A stretch of 64,000 nucleotides of DNA from Clostridia bacterium (GTDB lineage: Bacteria; Bacillota; Clostridia; Oscillospirales; Acutalibacteraceae). The stretch lies in NCBI GenBank assembly GCA_017403065.1, contig JAFQOT010000013.1:1-64000 (forward strand). The letters are read 5' to 3'. Both the position numbers and the translations under genes were made by a program. The notes beneath the pieces were generated by a model. It was not told the origin of the DNA. It saw only the letters and a program-made list of their open reading frames with translations, and searched no databases. Positions 53,164 through 62,032 of this stretch are shown piece after piece; the stretch's first letter is position 1, and the number at the start of each line of letters is the position of its first letter.

Positions 53164-53939
53164 AATTAGGTGTTTCCACCTCATGCTATTATCCTTTAGA
53201 AACAGAATTAGCCTTAGAACAGGTTTGTAAATCAGGTTTTCAAGCTACCGAAGTGTTTTTTAATGCAGAATCTGAGCTTAAGCCCGCTTTTACAGATATT
53301 CTTAAAGATATAAAAGACAACTATAACACCGAAATAGTATCTGTTCACCCTACCTTTTCTTTGGCAGAATCCTTTATGATTTTCTCTGCTTATGAGCGAA
53401 GACTTTACGAGGCGTTGGATAAATACGCCAGATATTCCGAAATCGCGGCAGAGCTCGGCGCTAAATATATAATTATGCACGGCGGAAAACCAAATGGTAT
53501 TTTAAGTGACGAAGAATACTGTGAAAGATATATGATGGTCAAAAATGCCGCCTTAAAAAACGGTGTTACAGTTTTACAGGAAAACGTAACCGCCCACAGA
53601 GCAGGCTCGGTTGAATTTATGCGTTCAATGAAAAATATTTTAGGTAATGAGGCTGAGTTTTGTATTGATATTAAACAGGCTATACGAAGCGGCTATGAAC
53701 CTATTTCACTGGTTAAAGAATTTATCAAAAATACAAAACATTATCATTTAAGCGACCACTCCACCGCCTCAGACTGCTTGCTTCCTCTGAAAAACGGTTG
53801 TTTTGATTTTCAAGGTTTTTTTGATTTATTAAATAATCATAGCTATAACGGAGCTTGTATCGTTGAGGTTTATAGTAATGCCTACAGTGATTATGCAGAA
53901 ATCATAGATTCTTATAAAAAATTAGTAAAAATTTTGTAG
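53160..53939 (+). CDS. Sugar phosphate isomerase/epimerase-like TIM barrel protein
   Basis: 259 residues of the AP endonuclease family 2/xylose isomerase-like fold. Starts KLGVSTSCYYPLETELAL and has metal-site type segments: SVHPTF, IIMHGGKPNG, VLQENVTAH, FCIDIKQAIRSG, HYHLSDHS and a final IVEVYSNAYSDY. Such proteins isomerise sugars or inositol derivatives; the substrate cannot be named. The last gene of the yhaM run. Confidence 0.82.
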   Translation: MKLGVSTSCYYPLETELALEQVCKSGFQATEVFFNAESELKPAFTDILKDIKDNYNTEIVSVHPTFSLAESFMIFSAYERRLYEALDKYARYSEIAAELGAKYIIMHGGKPNGILSDEEYCERYMMVKNAALKNGVTVLQENVTAHRAGSVEFMRSMKNILGNEAEFCIDIKQAIRSGYEPISLVKEFIKNTKHYHLSDHSTASDCLLPLKNGCFDFQGFFDLLNNHSYNGACIVEVYSNAYSDYAEIIDSYKKLVKIL

Positions 53940-53946
53940 ATTTTCC

Positions 53947-53974
53947 TTGCAAATTAGTTTTAATATGTTATAAT
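53947..53974 (+). promoter_or_regulatory. Predicted promoter for yveK-cpsD-cpsB
   Basis: TTGCAA (53947-53952), 16-base spacer, TATAAT (53969-53974), 38 bases before the GTG start. Confidence 0.5.
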
Positions 53975-54012
53975 AAATTTGTATGTAAATTTTATATCTA
54001 AGGTGGATTATT

Positions 54013-54768
54013 GTGAGAAATATATCATTATTTGCATTGGTAGAAATTGCTTTAAAACACATTTTTATAATAATTGCCGTAGCATTAGTTGCCGCTATCG
54101 GAGTTTTTTCTTTCTGTGAGTTTGTTGCTGCTCCATCCTACTCGGCAACAGGGTCAATTATTGTTACTAACGGCGCTATTATTGATTATGATGAGCTTAA
54201 TACGGATGACGGTATTAACAATACCGACGTTGCAGCTTCTCTTAACTTTGCTTATACAGTAAACGATATTTTAAATACCAACGGTATTTTTAAGGAATTG
54301 GCAGACGAGTTGGATAATAAATATACATATTCCCAGCTTAAATCCTTTTCGAATATTGAGAGAAGATCTAACACCACTTTGTTTATCGACGTAACCTTTA
54401 CCGCAGGCACTAAGGAAGAAGCAATCGAATTGGTTAACACCTACTTGAAGCTTGCTCCTGATTATATCAATACCTTTGGTACAAAATCAGCTATTGCGGC
54501 TGCTTCCCCTGCTGATAGCGCAAGTAAAGTTTATCCTAAAACCTTCCTTGCAACTGCCGCTGCCGCTTTAATAGGCGCAGGTTTAACCTATGCTGTTGCA
54601 TTCCTTATTTACTGTGCAAACACAGTTATTAAGTGCGAGGATGATTTTAAGGATAGATTTGATGTGCCGATAATCGGCTCTATACCTGATTTTTCAACCG
54701 CTAAAAACGACAAGTATTATAAATACAACAGCTATTACAAGAGAGGTAAAGTTAAAAATGAAAAATAA
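54013..54768 (+). CDS. YveK/CapA-type polysaccharide co-polymerase (kinase activator)
   Basis: 251 residues from GTG 54013 (AAGGTGG RBS). Two transmembrane helices: about 17-40 and 175-205. The loop between them is outside the cell and carries the Wzz-type SATGSIIVTN start. The cytosolic tail is short and Lys/Tyr-rich (NDKYYKYNSYYKRGKVK). In Gram-positives this membrane protein activates the separate tyrosine kinase and sets polysaccharide chain length. It overlaps cpsD by 11 bp, supporting a stoichiometric pair. Confidence 0.88.
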   Translation: MRNISLFALVEIALKHIFIIIAVALVAAIGVFSFCEFVAAPSYSATGSIIVTNGAIIDYDELNTDDGINNTDVAASLNFAYTVNDILNTNGIFKELADELDNKYTYSQLKSFSNIERRSNTTLFIDVTFTAGTKEEAIELVNTYLKLAPDYINTFGTKSAIAAASPADSASKVYPKTFLATAAAALIGAGLTYAVAFLIYCANTVIKCEDDFKDRFDVPIIGSIPDFSTAKNDKYYKYNSYYKRGKVKNEK

Positions 54769-55555
54769 TGTCATTGAAAAAAAAGCCTCAAAAAAATCCT
54801 TAAATAAAACTGAGAAGATAATCATGCCTGATTCTCAGTCTAAGGTACCCTTTGCTGTGGTTGAAGCGTATAAAACAACCCGTATTCACCTTATTTCTGC
54901 CCTTCAGAAAATTAACGGTAAGGTTGTTGCAGTTTCCAGCTCAAACGCTGCTGAGGGTAAATCTACTACCGCTGTTAACATTGCTATTGCCCTTTCTCAG
55001 CTCAACAAAAAGGTTATTATTATTGACGCCGACTCAAGACGTTCTACCATTCACAAAAAATTAAAGCTTGAAAACGAATTAGGTTGTCTTGATATTATAT
55101 CTAAAACCGCAACTATAGACCAATGTATTAAAAAATACAACGATAATTTAGACGTTATAACCTCAGGTACACAGACTGCAAATCCGTCTGAATCGTTCAG
55201 TACCGACTCTTTTGAGGAAATGCTTATTGATTTAAGGAATTTGTACGATTATGTTATAATCGATACTCCGCCTATCAACCTTGTTTCTGATGCATTGGTT
55301 ATTTCTCAGAAGTGTGACGGTCTGTTGCTAATTGTCAGAGCCAATATAACCACTTATGAAGCATTTAATCATTCTAAGACCAACGCCGAGGAATTAAACA
55401 TTAACATTTTAGGTGTTATTATCAACGGTACAGACTCTGAAAAAACTTATAAATACAGTCGTTACGGTAAATACGGTAAATACGGATACAGCCGTTACGG
55501 TTATTACAGATACCACAGCAGATATTACGGTTCAAACGAACATAGACCAAAATAA
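54758..55555 (+). CDS. cpsD: CpsD/CapB family tyrosine kinase
   Basis: 265 residues. A basic N-terminal segment is followed by VPFAVVEAYKTTRIHL, Walker A SSNAAEGKSTTAVN, Walker A' VIIIDADSRRSTIH and Walker B YVIIDTPPINLVSD, the bacterial tyrosine kinase fold. The C-terminal ~30 residues are packed with tyrosines in a repeated RYGKYGKYGYSRYGYYRY run, the autophosphorylation cluster. It controls exopolysaccharide synthesis with YveK. Followed by the G/C-run switch at 55561. Confidence 0.92.
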   Translation: MKNNVIEKKASKKSLNKTEKIIMPDSQSKVPFAVVEAYKTTRIHLISALQKINGKVVAVSSSNAAEGKSTTAVNIAIALSQLNKKVIIIDADSRRSTIHKKLKLENELGCLDIISKTATIDQCIKKYNDNLDVITSGTQTANPSESFSTDSFEEMLIDLRNLYDYVIIDTPPINLVSDALVISQKCDGLLLIVRANITTYEAFNHSKTNAEELNINILGVIINGTDSEKTYKYSRYGKYGKYGYSRYGYYRYHSRYYGSNEHRPK

Positions 55556-55560
55556 ATTAC

Positions 55561-55604
55561 AAGGGGGGATTTTCCCCCTTTTTGTTTTAGGGGGGATTTT
55601 TTTG
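55561..55604 (+). promoter_or_regulatory. Possible terminator/RBS-sequestering switch between cpsD and cpsB
   Basis: Three runs: G6 (55563-55568), C5 (55574-55578), then T-rich, then G6 (55590-55595), which is the cpsB Shine-Dalgarno. The C5 can pair with the first G-run (stem GGGGG/CCCCC plus flanking AA/TT, followed by TTTTTG, terminator-like) or with the second G-run, hiding the RBS. The runs are seen directly; the regulation is inference. Confidence 0.5.
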
Positions 55605-56315
55605 TTTGATATACATTCTCATATACTGCCTAACATTGATGATGGGGCTGAAAATATTCAAGAAGCATTGGATTTATTAAAGCTTTTAAAAGAGGACGGG
55701 GTAACCAAGGTTTTAGCAACACCCCATTTTTATCCGCAGGATACTAATTTAGAAGAATATTTAAAATTATCAAAAAAAATATTCCAAGCTGTAAAAAAGG
55801 TTACCGAAAATAAAGAATTACCAGAAATTTTTTTAGGTTGTGAATTATTATATTATGACAGTATAGGTATGTCTGAAGCCGTTTCAAATTTGTGCTTGAA
55901 TAATTCAAAATATTTACTTTTGGAATTGACCGATAATTGCATAAATAATAAATTATATGAAAATATATTATCATTAAAAACAGAAATTGGAATAACACCT
56001 ATCATTGCCCACATAGAAAGGTATTACAGGGCAAAGGAATACAAGAAGTTTTTAAAATTTATTAGCGAAAACAATATTCCTGTTCAGATAAATGCCACTT
56101 CCTTTTTTATGCCAATGTTTAAAAGACCGCTTAAAAGGCTATTGAATTGCGATATTTTTATTGTTTTAGGAAGTGACACCCACTCTGTCGATGCAAGACC
56201 ACCGAAAATATCAGAAGCACTTAAATTTATTGAAAAAAAATACGGTTTAGAAATTAAAGAAAAAATAATCAGAAATTCAAATTTATTATGTAGTAAAATT
56301 ACTGACAGTGAGTGA
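55602..56315 (+). CDS. cpsB: CpsB/CapC-type PHP tyrosine phosphatase
   Basis: 237 residues from TTG 55602, behind AGGGGGGATT. An upstream in-frame reading from 55413 lies inside cpsD and is not credible. The PHP active site: FDIHSHILPNIDDG at the very start, ATPHFYPQDTN, a central HIERYYR and late VLGSDTHSVDARPP. In Streptococcus and Bacillus this Mn-dependent phosphatase removes phosphate from CpsD. With yveK and cpsD it forms the standard control trio. It overlaps pgeF by 4 bp. Confidence 0.88.
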   Translation: MFDIHSHILPNIDDGAENIQEALDLLKLLKEDGVTKVLATPHFYPQDTNLEEYLKLSKKIFQAVKKVTENKELPEIFLGCELLYYDSIGMSEAVSNLCLNNSKYLLLELTDNCINNKLYENILSLKTEIGITPIIAHIERYYRAKEYKKFLKFISENNIPVQINATSFFMPMFKRPLKRLLNCDIFIVLGSDTHSVDARPPKISEALKFIEKKYGLEIKEKIIRNSNLLCSKITDSE

Positions 56316-57142
56316 TATTTATAAAAAGTAATAATCTTTTAATAGTAAAAAAAGAGCAACTGACATATATACAATTTCCCAAGCTTTTAAATTGCGGTAA
56401 GGTTAAGCACCTTTTTTCTACACGTCACGGTGGAGTAAGCCTTGGTGACTGTAGTAGTATGAATCTTGGCTTTAATCGGGGCGAGCCCTACGAGCATACA
56501 ATTAAAAATTATGAGATTTTATGCAGTGCCGAAGATATAGACACAAAAAATCTTGTATTAAGCCATCAAACACATACAAATAATGTTAAAATTGTAGATA
56601 AAAGTCACTGCGGTACAGGTTACAGTAAGCCACCCTTTTGTGATGTTGACGGACTGATAACAAATGATAAAAATGTAGCATTGGTTACTCAATATGCCGA
56701 CTGTACTCCCCTTTTATTTTGTGACCCTGTAAAAGAGGTAATCGCAAGTTCACACTCAGGTTGGCGAGGTACTATCAAGCTTATAGGCAAAGTTACTGTA
56801 GAAAAAATGATTAGTGAATTCGGTTGCGACCCAAAAGATATAATTGTAGGAATCGGTCCTTGTATTAAAGAGTGTTGTTACGAGATTGATGACCCTGTTT
56901 ATAATGAGTTTGAAAAATTATCATTCTTAGATTTATCAAAAATATTTACCCCCAAAAAAGCAGGTAAATATATGCTTAATTTAGTAGAAGCTAACCGCCA
57001 GATTTTAATTAGCTGTGGTATTTCACCTAAAAATATTGATTGTTCGGATATATGCACCTGTTGTAATTCCAAAGACCTGCACTCTCATCGCGCAACAAAG
57101 GGTAAACGTGGCAATTTAGCCGCAATCATTCAATTAAAATAA
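56312..57142 (+). CDS. pgeF: Peptidoglycan editing factor PgeF (YfiH/laccase-domain) family protein
   Basis: 276 residues from GTG 56312, which overlaps the cpsB stop. Marks of the family: KHLFSTRHGGVS, SHQTHTNNVKIV, DVDGLITND, TQYADCTPLLFCDP, SSHSGWRGTIKLIG and the C-terminal CTCCNSKDLHSHRATKGKRGN. In E. coli the relative YfiH edits peptide stems in cell-wall precursors; Cu-oxidase and nucleoside activities are also reported for relatives. The conserved His and Cys residues suggest a metal site. Confidence 0.9.
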   Translation: MIFIKSNNLLIVKKEQLTYIQFPKLLNCGKVKHLFSTRHGGVSLGDCSSMNLGFNRGEPYEHTIKNYEILCSAEDIDTKNLVLSHQTHTNNVKIVDKSHCGTGYSKPPFCDVDGLITNDKNVALVTQYADCTPLLFCDPVKEVIASSHSGWRGTIKLIGKVTVEKMISEFGCDPKDIIVGIGPCIKECCYEIDDPVYNEFEKLSFLDLSKIFTPKKAGKYMLNLVEANRQILISCGISPKNIDCSDICTCCNSKDLHSHRATKGKRGNLAAIIQLK

Positions 57143-57150
57143 GCACCGTA

Positions 57151-57368
57151 GAGGCGCACTCCGTAAGGAAGTGCGCCTCAGTTATATTCGCCTATCGGCG
57201 AGTGATATTGCTCCGCAGTGATATACGACTATGCCGTGTGATATTCGGCTGCGCCGAGTTTTTATGGCAAATATAATATCACAAAAGCCGTAGGCTTTTA
57301 TATCACTTTTGCCGTAATGCAAAAATATCACTGCAAACTTTTAGTTTGCAATATCACTTTTGCATACA
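57151..57368 (+). repeat. Array of short hairpins separated by GTGATAT/ATATCAC spacers (array 2)
   Basis: It begins with a strong GC-rich hairpin (GAGGCGCACT...AGTGCGCCTC, 57151-57179) that may end pgeF transcription. Small palindromes follow: TCGCC-TATC-GGCGA, two weak ones, TCGGC-TGC-GCCGA, AAAAGCC-GTA-GGCTTTT, TTTTGC-CGTAAT-GCAAAA and TGCAAAC-TTTTA-GTTTGCA. Spacers read GTGATAT three times (57202, 57218, 57238) and then ATATCAC four times (57276, 57300, 57325, 57351). The flip is at about 57260-57275. Same plan as array 1 at 32291. Confidence 0.8.
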
Positions 57369-57427
57369 AAAAAAGAAATGATATTTTCGGCAAGTATTTA
57401 CCTCACTTAAAGTATGTAACCCACTAT

Positions 57428-57457
57428 GACACTTTCAAACCGAAAGTGTCAATTTTT
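57428..57457 (+). terminator. Intrinsic terminator downstream of array 2
   Basis: GACACTTTC, loop AAACC, GAAAGTGTC, then AATTTTTA: a 9-bp perfect stem. Plus-strand orientation; a final stop for transcripts from pgeF and the array. Confidence 0.75.
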
Positions 57458-57472
57458 ATATAAAAAGAAAGT

Positions 57473-57504
57473 AGGGAGAACACTTCTTTATGAAGCATCT
57501 CCCT
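57473..57504 (-). terminator. Intrinsic terminator of malQ
   Basis: Minus strand: AGGGAGA, inner GCTTC/GAAG, TCTCCCT, then ACTTTCTTTTTA. Lies 18 bp after the malQ stop. Confidence 0.7.
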
Positions 57505-57522
57505 ATAAACGGTGCTTTTAGT

Positions 57523-59013
57523 TTATAAACTATTTTTCTGTTCAGGCAAACGGAAATATAACTTTGTAATATCGTAAATTATTTTAGCAAGCCATTCGTT
57601 TGTACAGCCTTTTGCAATTCTCCATTGCCAGTTGTTTTTAACAGTTGACGGGGTGTTCATTCTGGCAGAATTATCAAGACCTAAAAAGTCCTGCATTTGA
57701 AAAATAACAGTATCTGCATTAGTAGCCATAGCTGATTTAATCATAGCCCAATTAAAGCTATCATTATCCGATATACGCAAATAATTTTTAACGAAATTTA
57801 TTTCCTTTTCAGATGCATTTTTCATATAACCAATTATGGTATCATTGTCGTGAGTACCTGTATATACTACACAGTTTTTTTCAATATTGTGTGGCAAATA
57901 ACTGCTTTCGCTATTAGTATCAAAAGCAAATTGTAAAACCTTCATACCTGGAAAACCTGTATACCCTAACAGCTTTTTTACATCATCATCAATAGTGCCT
58001 AAATCCTCGGCAATTATATTAAGCTTTCCAAGCGTTTTTTCTAAAGCATCAAAAATTTCTTTGCCCGGTCCCTTAATCCATTTTCCGTTTTTTGCAGTTT
58101 TATCACCGTTAGGAATACTGTAATAAGCTGAAAAAGCTCTGAAATGGTCAATTCGTATAACATCATAAAGCCTTGTAGAAAATTGGATACGGTTAATCCA
58201 CCAAGTAAAATTGTCAGACTTCATATAATCCCAGTTATAAAGCGGATTTCCCCATAATTGACCGTCTTTAGAATAAGCATCAGGAGGGCAACCCGCAACA
58301 GCTTTGGGCTTAAAATCATCATCAAGTAAAAACTGTTCTGTATTTGACCATACGTCTGCGCTGTCATCAGCAACATAAATTGGTATATCACCTACTATTG
58401 AAATACCGCTGTCGTTGGCATATTTTTTTAATGACTGCCATTGCTTAAAAAATACAAACTGTACGAAATAATGAAATTTTATATTTTCATCTAAATCGAT
58501 TTTCGCTTTTTCAATGTAAGAAGCCTCACGCCTTTTATAACCCTCTGGCCAGTTTTGATATGCCTCTGCGTTAAAAAGCTTTTTAATAGAACAGTATAAG
58601 GCGTAATCCTCAAGCCAAAAGGAGTTTTCTTCTAAAAAAAGATAATATTCTTTATTTTCTTTAAAAGAATTAAAGGCAATTTTTAAAACATCAAGCTTAT
58701 TTGCTTCGATTTTGTCATAATCCACGTTAGTCGGGTCATCGCCCCAATCTATATATTTGAAATCTTCAAATTTTAATAATCCGTCTTCAACTAACAGCTC
58801 AAAATCAATTAAATTAGGATTACCCGCATAAGAGGATACCGATTGGTAAGGAGAATTACCAAAGCCAGTAACTCCCAAAGGCAAAATTTGCCATAGGCTC
58901 TGACCTGAATTTTTAAGAAAATCCACAAATTTATATGCTTCCTTACCTAAAGTGCCTATGCCATAGTCTGACGGTAAGGAAAAAATAGGCATCAAAATAC
59001 CGCTTTTTCTCAT
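57523..59013 (-). CDS. malQ: 4-alpha-glucanotransferase (amylomaltase)
   Basis: 496 residues from ATG 59013 (GGAG six bases before; TTG 59025 is less likely). GH77 fold: RKSGILMPIFSLPSDYGIGTLG, LPLGVTGFGNSPYQS, catalytic DVIRIDHFRAFSAYY (nucleophile Asp), AEDLGTIDDDV (acid Glu) and YTGTHDNDTIIGY. It transfers glucan segments between maltodextrins in glycogen/starch use. Last of the obgE-side minus-strand run, 15 bp after rlmD. Confidence 0.95.
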   Translation of the reverse strand: MRKSGILMPIFSLPSDYGIGTLGKEAYKFVDFLKNSGQSLWQILPLGVTGFGNSPYQSVSSYAGNPNLIDFELLVEDGLLKFEDFKYIDWGDDPTNVDYDKIEANKLDVLKIAFNSFKENKEYYLFLEENSFWLEDYALYCSIKKLFNAEAYQNWPEGYKRREASYIEKAKIDLDENIKFHYFVQFVFFKQWQSLKKYANDSGISIVGDIPIYVADDSADVWSNTEQFLLDDDFKPKAVAGCPPDAYSKDGQLWGNPLYNWDYMKSDNFTWWINRIQFSTRLYDVIRIDHFRAFSAYYSIPNGDKTAKNGKWIKGPGKEIFDALEKTLGKLNIIAEDLGTIDDDVKKLLGYTGFPGMKVLQFAFDTNSESSYLPHNIEKNCVVYTGTHDNDTIIGYMKNASEKEINFVKNYLRISDNDSFNWAMIKSAMATNADTVIFQMQDFLGLDNSARMNTPSTVKNNWQWRIAKGCTNEWLAKIIYDITKLYFRLPEQKNSL

Positions 59014-59028
59014 TCTAAACTCCAATAA

Positions 59029-60369
59029 TTATTTTTTTATAAGCAGCGCTACCGTTTCTACGTGAGTTGTTCTTGGGAATAAATCTGCAGGGGTATATTC
59101 TTGAAGTGAATATCCGCATTGGGTAAACTGCTTAATATCCCTCGCTAAAGTTGCGGGGTCGCAAGAAACATAAACAACCCTTAAAGGCTTAAATTCATCT
59201 GTAATGATTTTAATTAGTTCTTGAGTACAGCCCTTTCTTGGCGGGTCAACAATTACAACCTCAGGATTTATATTACGCTTTGCAAGCATATCAGCAGCGC
59301 AAGCCGCATCAGCGCAGATAAATTCGGCATTATGGATATTATTGTTTTTGGAGTTATAGTTTGCATCTTCGATAGCCTCAGAGATAATTTCTACCCCAAT
59401 AACACTTTTAGCCTTTTTTGCCATAGACAGACCTATAGTACCCGCACCGCAATATAAATCTAAAACTTCCTTATTATCTGGCTTAGCATACTCAGCGGCT
59501 TTTTGGTAAAGCTTTTCAGCCATTTGCCTATTAACCTGATAAAAGGACAAGGGAGATAATCTAACCTTAATCCCGCATAAAATATCTGTTATATAGGGAT
59601 TGCCGTATATAACCTTGCATATATCGCCTAAAATTACATTAGTATCTTTGCGGTTAATATTTAACTGCACGCTTTTTAAATTTTCACCGCAAACCGCCTT
59701 TAACCGTTGAATTAAAGCCTCATCATAAGGCAGGTTTGAGCCGTTTATAACTAAGGTTACCATTATTTCCTGTGTAGCCTCGGCTATTCTTAAATAAATA
59801 TGACGAAGCAGCCCTTTATGAACAGACTCGTTATAAATACTTATATTATACTCGCGAACAAATTCTTCAACAGCAATTAAAATTTTTTCAAAAATTTCAG
59901 GCTGCAAAAGACATTTTTTGCAAGGAATTATTCTGTGAGAATGAAAGGCGTAAAAGCCTGCTTTTCCTTCACAATTTATAGGATATTGAGCCTTATTACG
60001 ATAAAGATAACTGCCGCCGGTTAAAATTTTTTGAGGTTTAAGGTCAATTCCGCCAATTCTTTTTATGGCTTCGTAAACCTTATTCTCTTTAAGCTTGCTT
60101 TCTGCACTATAGCTAATATGCCTATATGCGCAGCCACCGCATTTATTAAACACAGGACAGTCATTCTCAATTCTGTCACCTGAAGGATTTAAAATTTCAA
60201 TCAATTTACCGTACGCATAGGTTTTTTTAACCTTTAACGCTTTAACTTTTACCCTGTCGCCAACAGCCGTCAAAGGCACAAAAACCGCCATACCGTCCTG
60301 CTTTCCAATGCCGCTGCCATCGCTTGTAACATCTATAATATCAATTATAAATTCATCATTTTTCTGCAT
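59029..60369 (-). CDS. rlmD: 23S rRNA (uracil(1939)-C5)-methyltransferase RlmD family
   Basis: 446 residues. N-terminal TRAM domain (~1-60). [4Fe-4S] cysteines in CPVFNKCGGCAYRH and C in CKKCLLQPE. The SAM core has LDLYCGAGTIGLSMAKKA, and VIVDPPRKGCTQELI and VSCDPATLARDI (catalytic Cys). RlmD/RlmCD/TrmA-type enzymes share this layout; in Gram-positives the homologue often methylates two rRNA positions. Overlaps mrnC by 14 bp. Confidence 0.9.
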   Translation of the reverse strand: MQKNDEFIIDIIDVTSDGSGIGKQDGMAVFVPLTAVGDRVKVKALKVKKTYAYGKLIEILNPSGDRIENDCPVFNKCGGCAYRHISYSAESKLKENKVYEAIKRIGGIDLKPQKILTGGSYLYRNKAQYPINCEGKAGFYAFHSHRIIPCKKCLLQPEIFEKILIAVEEFVREYNISIYNESVHKGLLRHIYLRIAEATQEIMVTLVINGSNLPYDEALIQRLKAVCGENLKSVQLNINRKDTNVILGDICKVIYGNPYITDILCGIKVRLSPLSFYQVNRQMAEKLYQKAAEYAKPDNKEVLDLYCGAGTIGLSMAKKAKSVIGVEIISEAIEDANYNSKNNNIHNAEFICADAACAADMLAKRNINPEVVIVDPPRKGCTQELIKIITDEFKPLRVVYVSCDPATLARDIKQFTQCGYSLQEYTPADLFPRTTHVETVALLIKK

Positions 60370-60748
60370 CGTTATCCTCCAAGCCTTTTAAGATTATTTC
60401 AAAAAGCTGGTCTGCCCTATCCCTCATTCCTGATAAATGCAAAAAACCGAAAAGACATTCAAGCCCAGTAGCGGTATGATATTCGCTACTTGTGGCGCTT
60501 TTCGGAGTAGTTGAAGTATGAAAATTTCTGCCTCGTTTGAAAACAGAAATTTCCTTTTCTGTTAAATAATTTTCAATGAAATGAAAGGCTTTAGCCTGAG
60601 CTGAAGCCTTAACATATTCAACAGATAATTTATGTAACTCGCCCGAAGGTCTGTTGACCTGAGCAAGCATAGTTCGTACATACAAGCCATAAACAGCGTC
60701 ACCAACAAAGGCTAACACCGATGGGCTTAATAAATTTGGGTTATCCAT
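60356..60748 (-). CDS. mrnC: Mini-ribonuclease 3
   Basis: 130 residues: an RNase III catalytic domain without the double-stranded RNA-binding domain. FVGDAVYGLYVRTML contains the catalytic Asp, and ATGLECLFGFLHLSG the catalytic Glu. It matures 23S rRNA ends in Firmicutes. It lies 5 bp after obgE and overlaps rlmD. Confidence 0.93.
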   Translation of the reverse strand: MDNPNLLSPSVLAFVGDAVYGLYVRTMLAQVNRPSGELHKLSVEYVKASAQAKAFHFIENYLTEKEISVFKRGRNFHTSTTPKSATSSEYHTATGLECLFGFLHLSGMRDRADQLFEIILKGLEDNDAEK

Positions 60749-60753
60749 ACAAT

Positions 60754-62028
60754 TTAAGGTACAAAATCAAATTCAACATCGTAAACATTTACGGTGTCGC
60801 CCTCTTCAATACCTGCATCCTCCAACGCTTTAATAATACCTGTCTGTCGAAGCACCCTTTCGAAATATTGCAAGGATTCATAATCCTCAGGGTCAACAGT
60901 ATTCATTACATCTAAAATCCAATCGCATTCTTCAACATAAAAAATACCCTCACGGACAGAAATTTTGAATTCACGCTTAGTTATAGGCTTAATTTCCTCC
61001 ATAGGTTTAGGCTCTGCCTCATATTTTAATATAGGCGGTAGCTTTTGAAGCTCTGAGGCAACATAATTTACAAGGCGGTCAGTACCCTCTGCAATGGCAG
61101 CCATAATAGGAAAAAATTTATACCCTTTATCTTCAAAATATTTCGAAATACGGTTGATTTCATCCTCATCTATAAGGTCGCACTTGTTACCTACAACAAT
61201 TTGAGGTCTTTGCGCCAATTCGTCGCTGAAAACCCGTAATTCATTATTGATTTTATCAAAATCTTCTATAGGGTCTCTGCCCTCGCTGCCTGAAATATCA
61301 AGCACGTGCAAAAGCATTCTGCAACGCTCGACGTGACGTAAAAATTCGTGACCGAGACCTACTCCCTCACCGGCGCCTTCTATTAAGCCAGGAATATCAG
61401 CCATAACAAAGGAGGATCCTTCACCCATTCTCACAACACCTAAAACAGGAGTAAGGGTTGTAAAATGGTAATTTGCAATTTTTGGCTTGGCTTCGCTTAC
61501 AACAGAAACAAGGGTGGATTTTCCAACATTAGGAAATCCAATAAGACCCACATCAGCTAAAAGCTTAAGCTCAAGGGTAACGTCCATTTCTTCCCCAGGA
61601 TTACCGCTTTTAGCAAAACGGGGTACTTGTCGTGTAGAGGTGGCGAAATGCTGATTTCCCCAACCGCCGTTACCACCCCTTGCAATTATTACAGGCTGGT
61701 CATCAGAAATATCGGCAATAATTCTTCCTGTTTCAGAATCCTTTATCAAGGTGCCCACTGGAACCGAAATCACAAGGTCAGGCGCGCTCTTTCCTGTACA
61801 GCGGGAGGTTCCACCGTTTTGACCGTTTTCGGCTATATATTTTCTCTTGTAGCGGAAATCTGCCAAGGTAGAAAGGTTACTGTCTGCCTTGAAAACAATA
61901 TTACCACCCTTGCCGCCGTCACCACCGTCAGGTCCGCCTGCAGCAACATACTTTTCGCGGTGAAAAGAAACTGCGCCGTCGCCGCCCTTACCGGCCTTCA
62001 AATGTATTTTAGCTATATCAACAAACAT
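60754..62028 (-). CDS. obgE: GTPase ObgE/CgtA
   Basis: 424 residues. The glycine-rich Obg fold (1-158) includes GGPDGGDGGKGGNI and ARGGNGGWGNQHF. The G domain has G1 GFPNVGKSTLVS, G3 DIPGLIEGAGEGVGLGHEFLRHV and G4 NKCDLID. The C-terminal OCT domain (~345-424) is of the Gram-positive type. Essential for 50S assembly and stress control. Follows the zinc-ribbon gene by 4 bp. Confidence 0.97.
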   Translation of the reverse strand: MFVDIAKIHLKAGKGGDGAVSFHREKYVAAGGPDGGDGGKGGNIVFKADSNLSTLADFRYKRKYIAENGQNGGTSRCTGKSAPDLVISVPVGTLIKDSETGRIIADISDDQPVIIARGGNGGWGNQHFATSTRQVPRFAKSGNPGEEMDVTLELKLLADVGLIGFPNVGKSTLVSVVSEAKPKIANYHFTTLTPVLGVVRMGEGSSFVMADIPGLIEGAGEGVGLGHEFLRHVERCRMLLHVLDISGSEGRDPIEDFDKINNELRVFSDELAQRPQIVVGNKCDLIDEDEINRISKYFEDKGYKFFPIMAAIAEGTDRLVNYVASELQKLPPILKYEAEPKPMEEIKPITKREFKISVREGIFYVEECDWILDVMNTVDPEDYESLQYFERVLRQTGIIKALEDAGIEEGDTVNVYDVEFDFVP

Positions 62029-62032
62029 TTAT

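Noticed and set aside
55413..55601. N-terminal extension of cpsB starting inside cpsD
   Set aside because: This part is the out-of-frame reading of the CpsD tail; the PHP motif FDIHSH follows immediately after the TTG at 55602, which has its own RBS.
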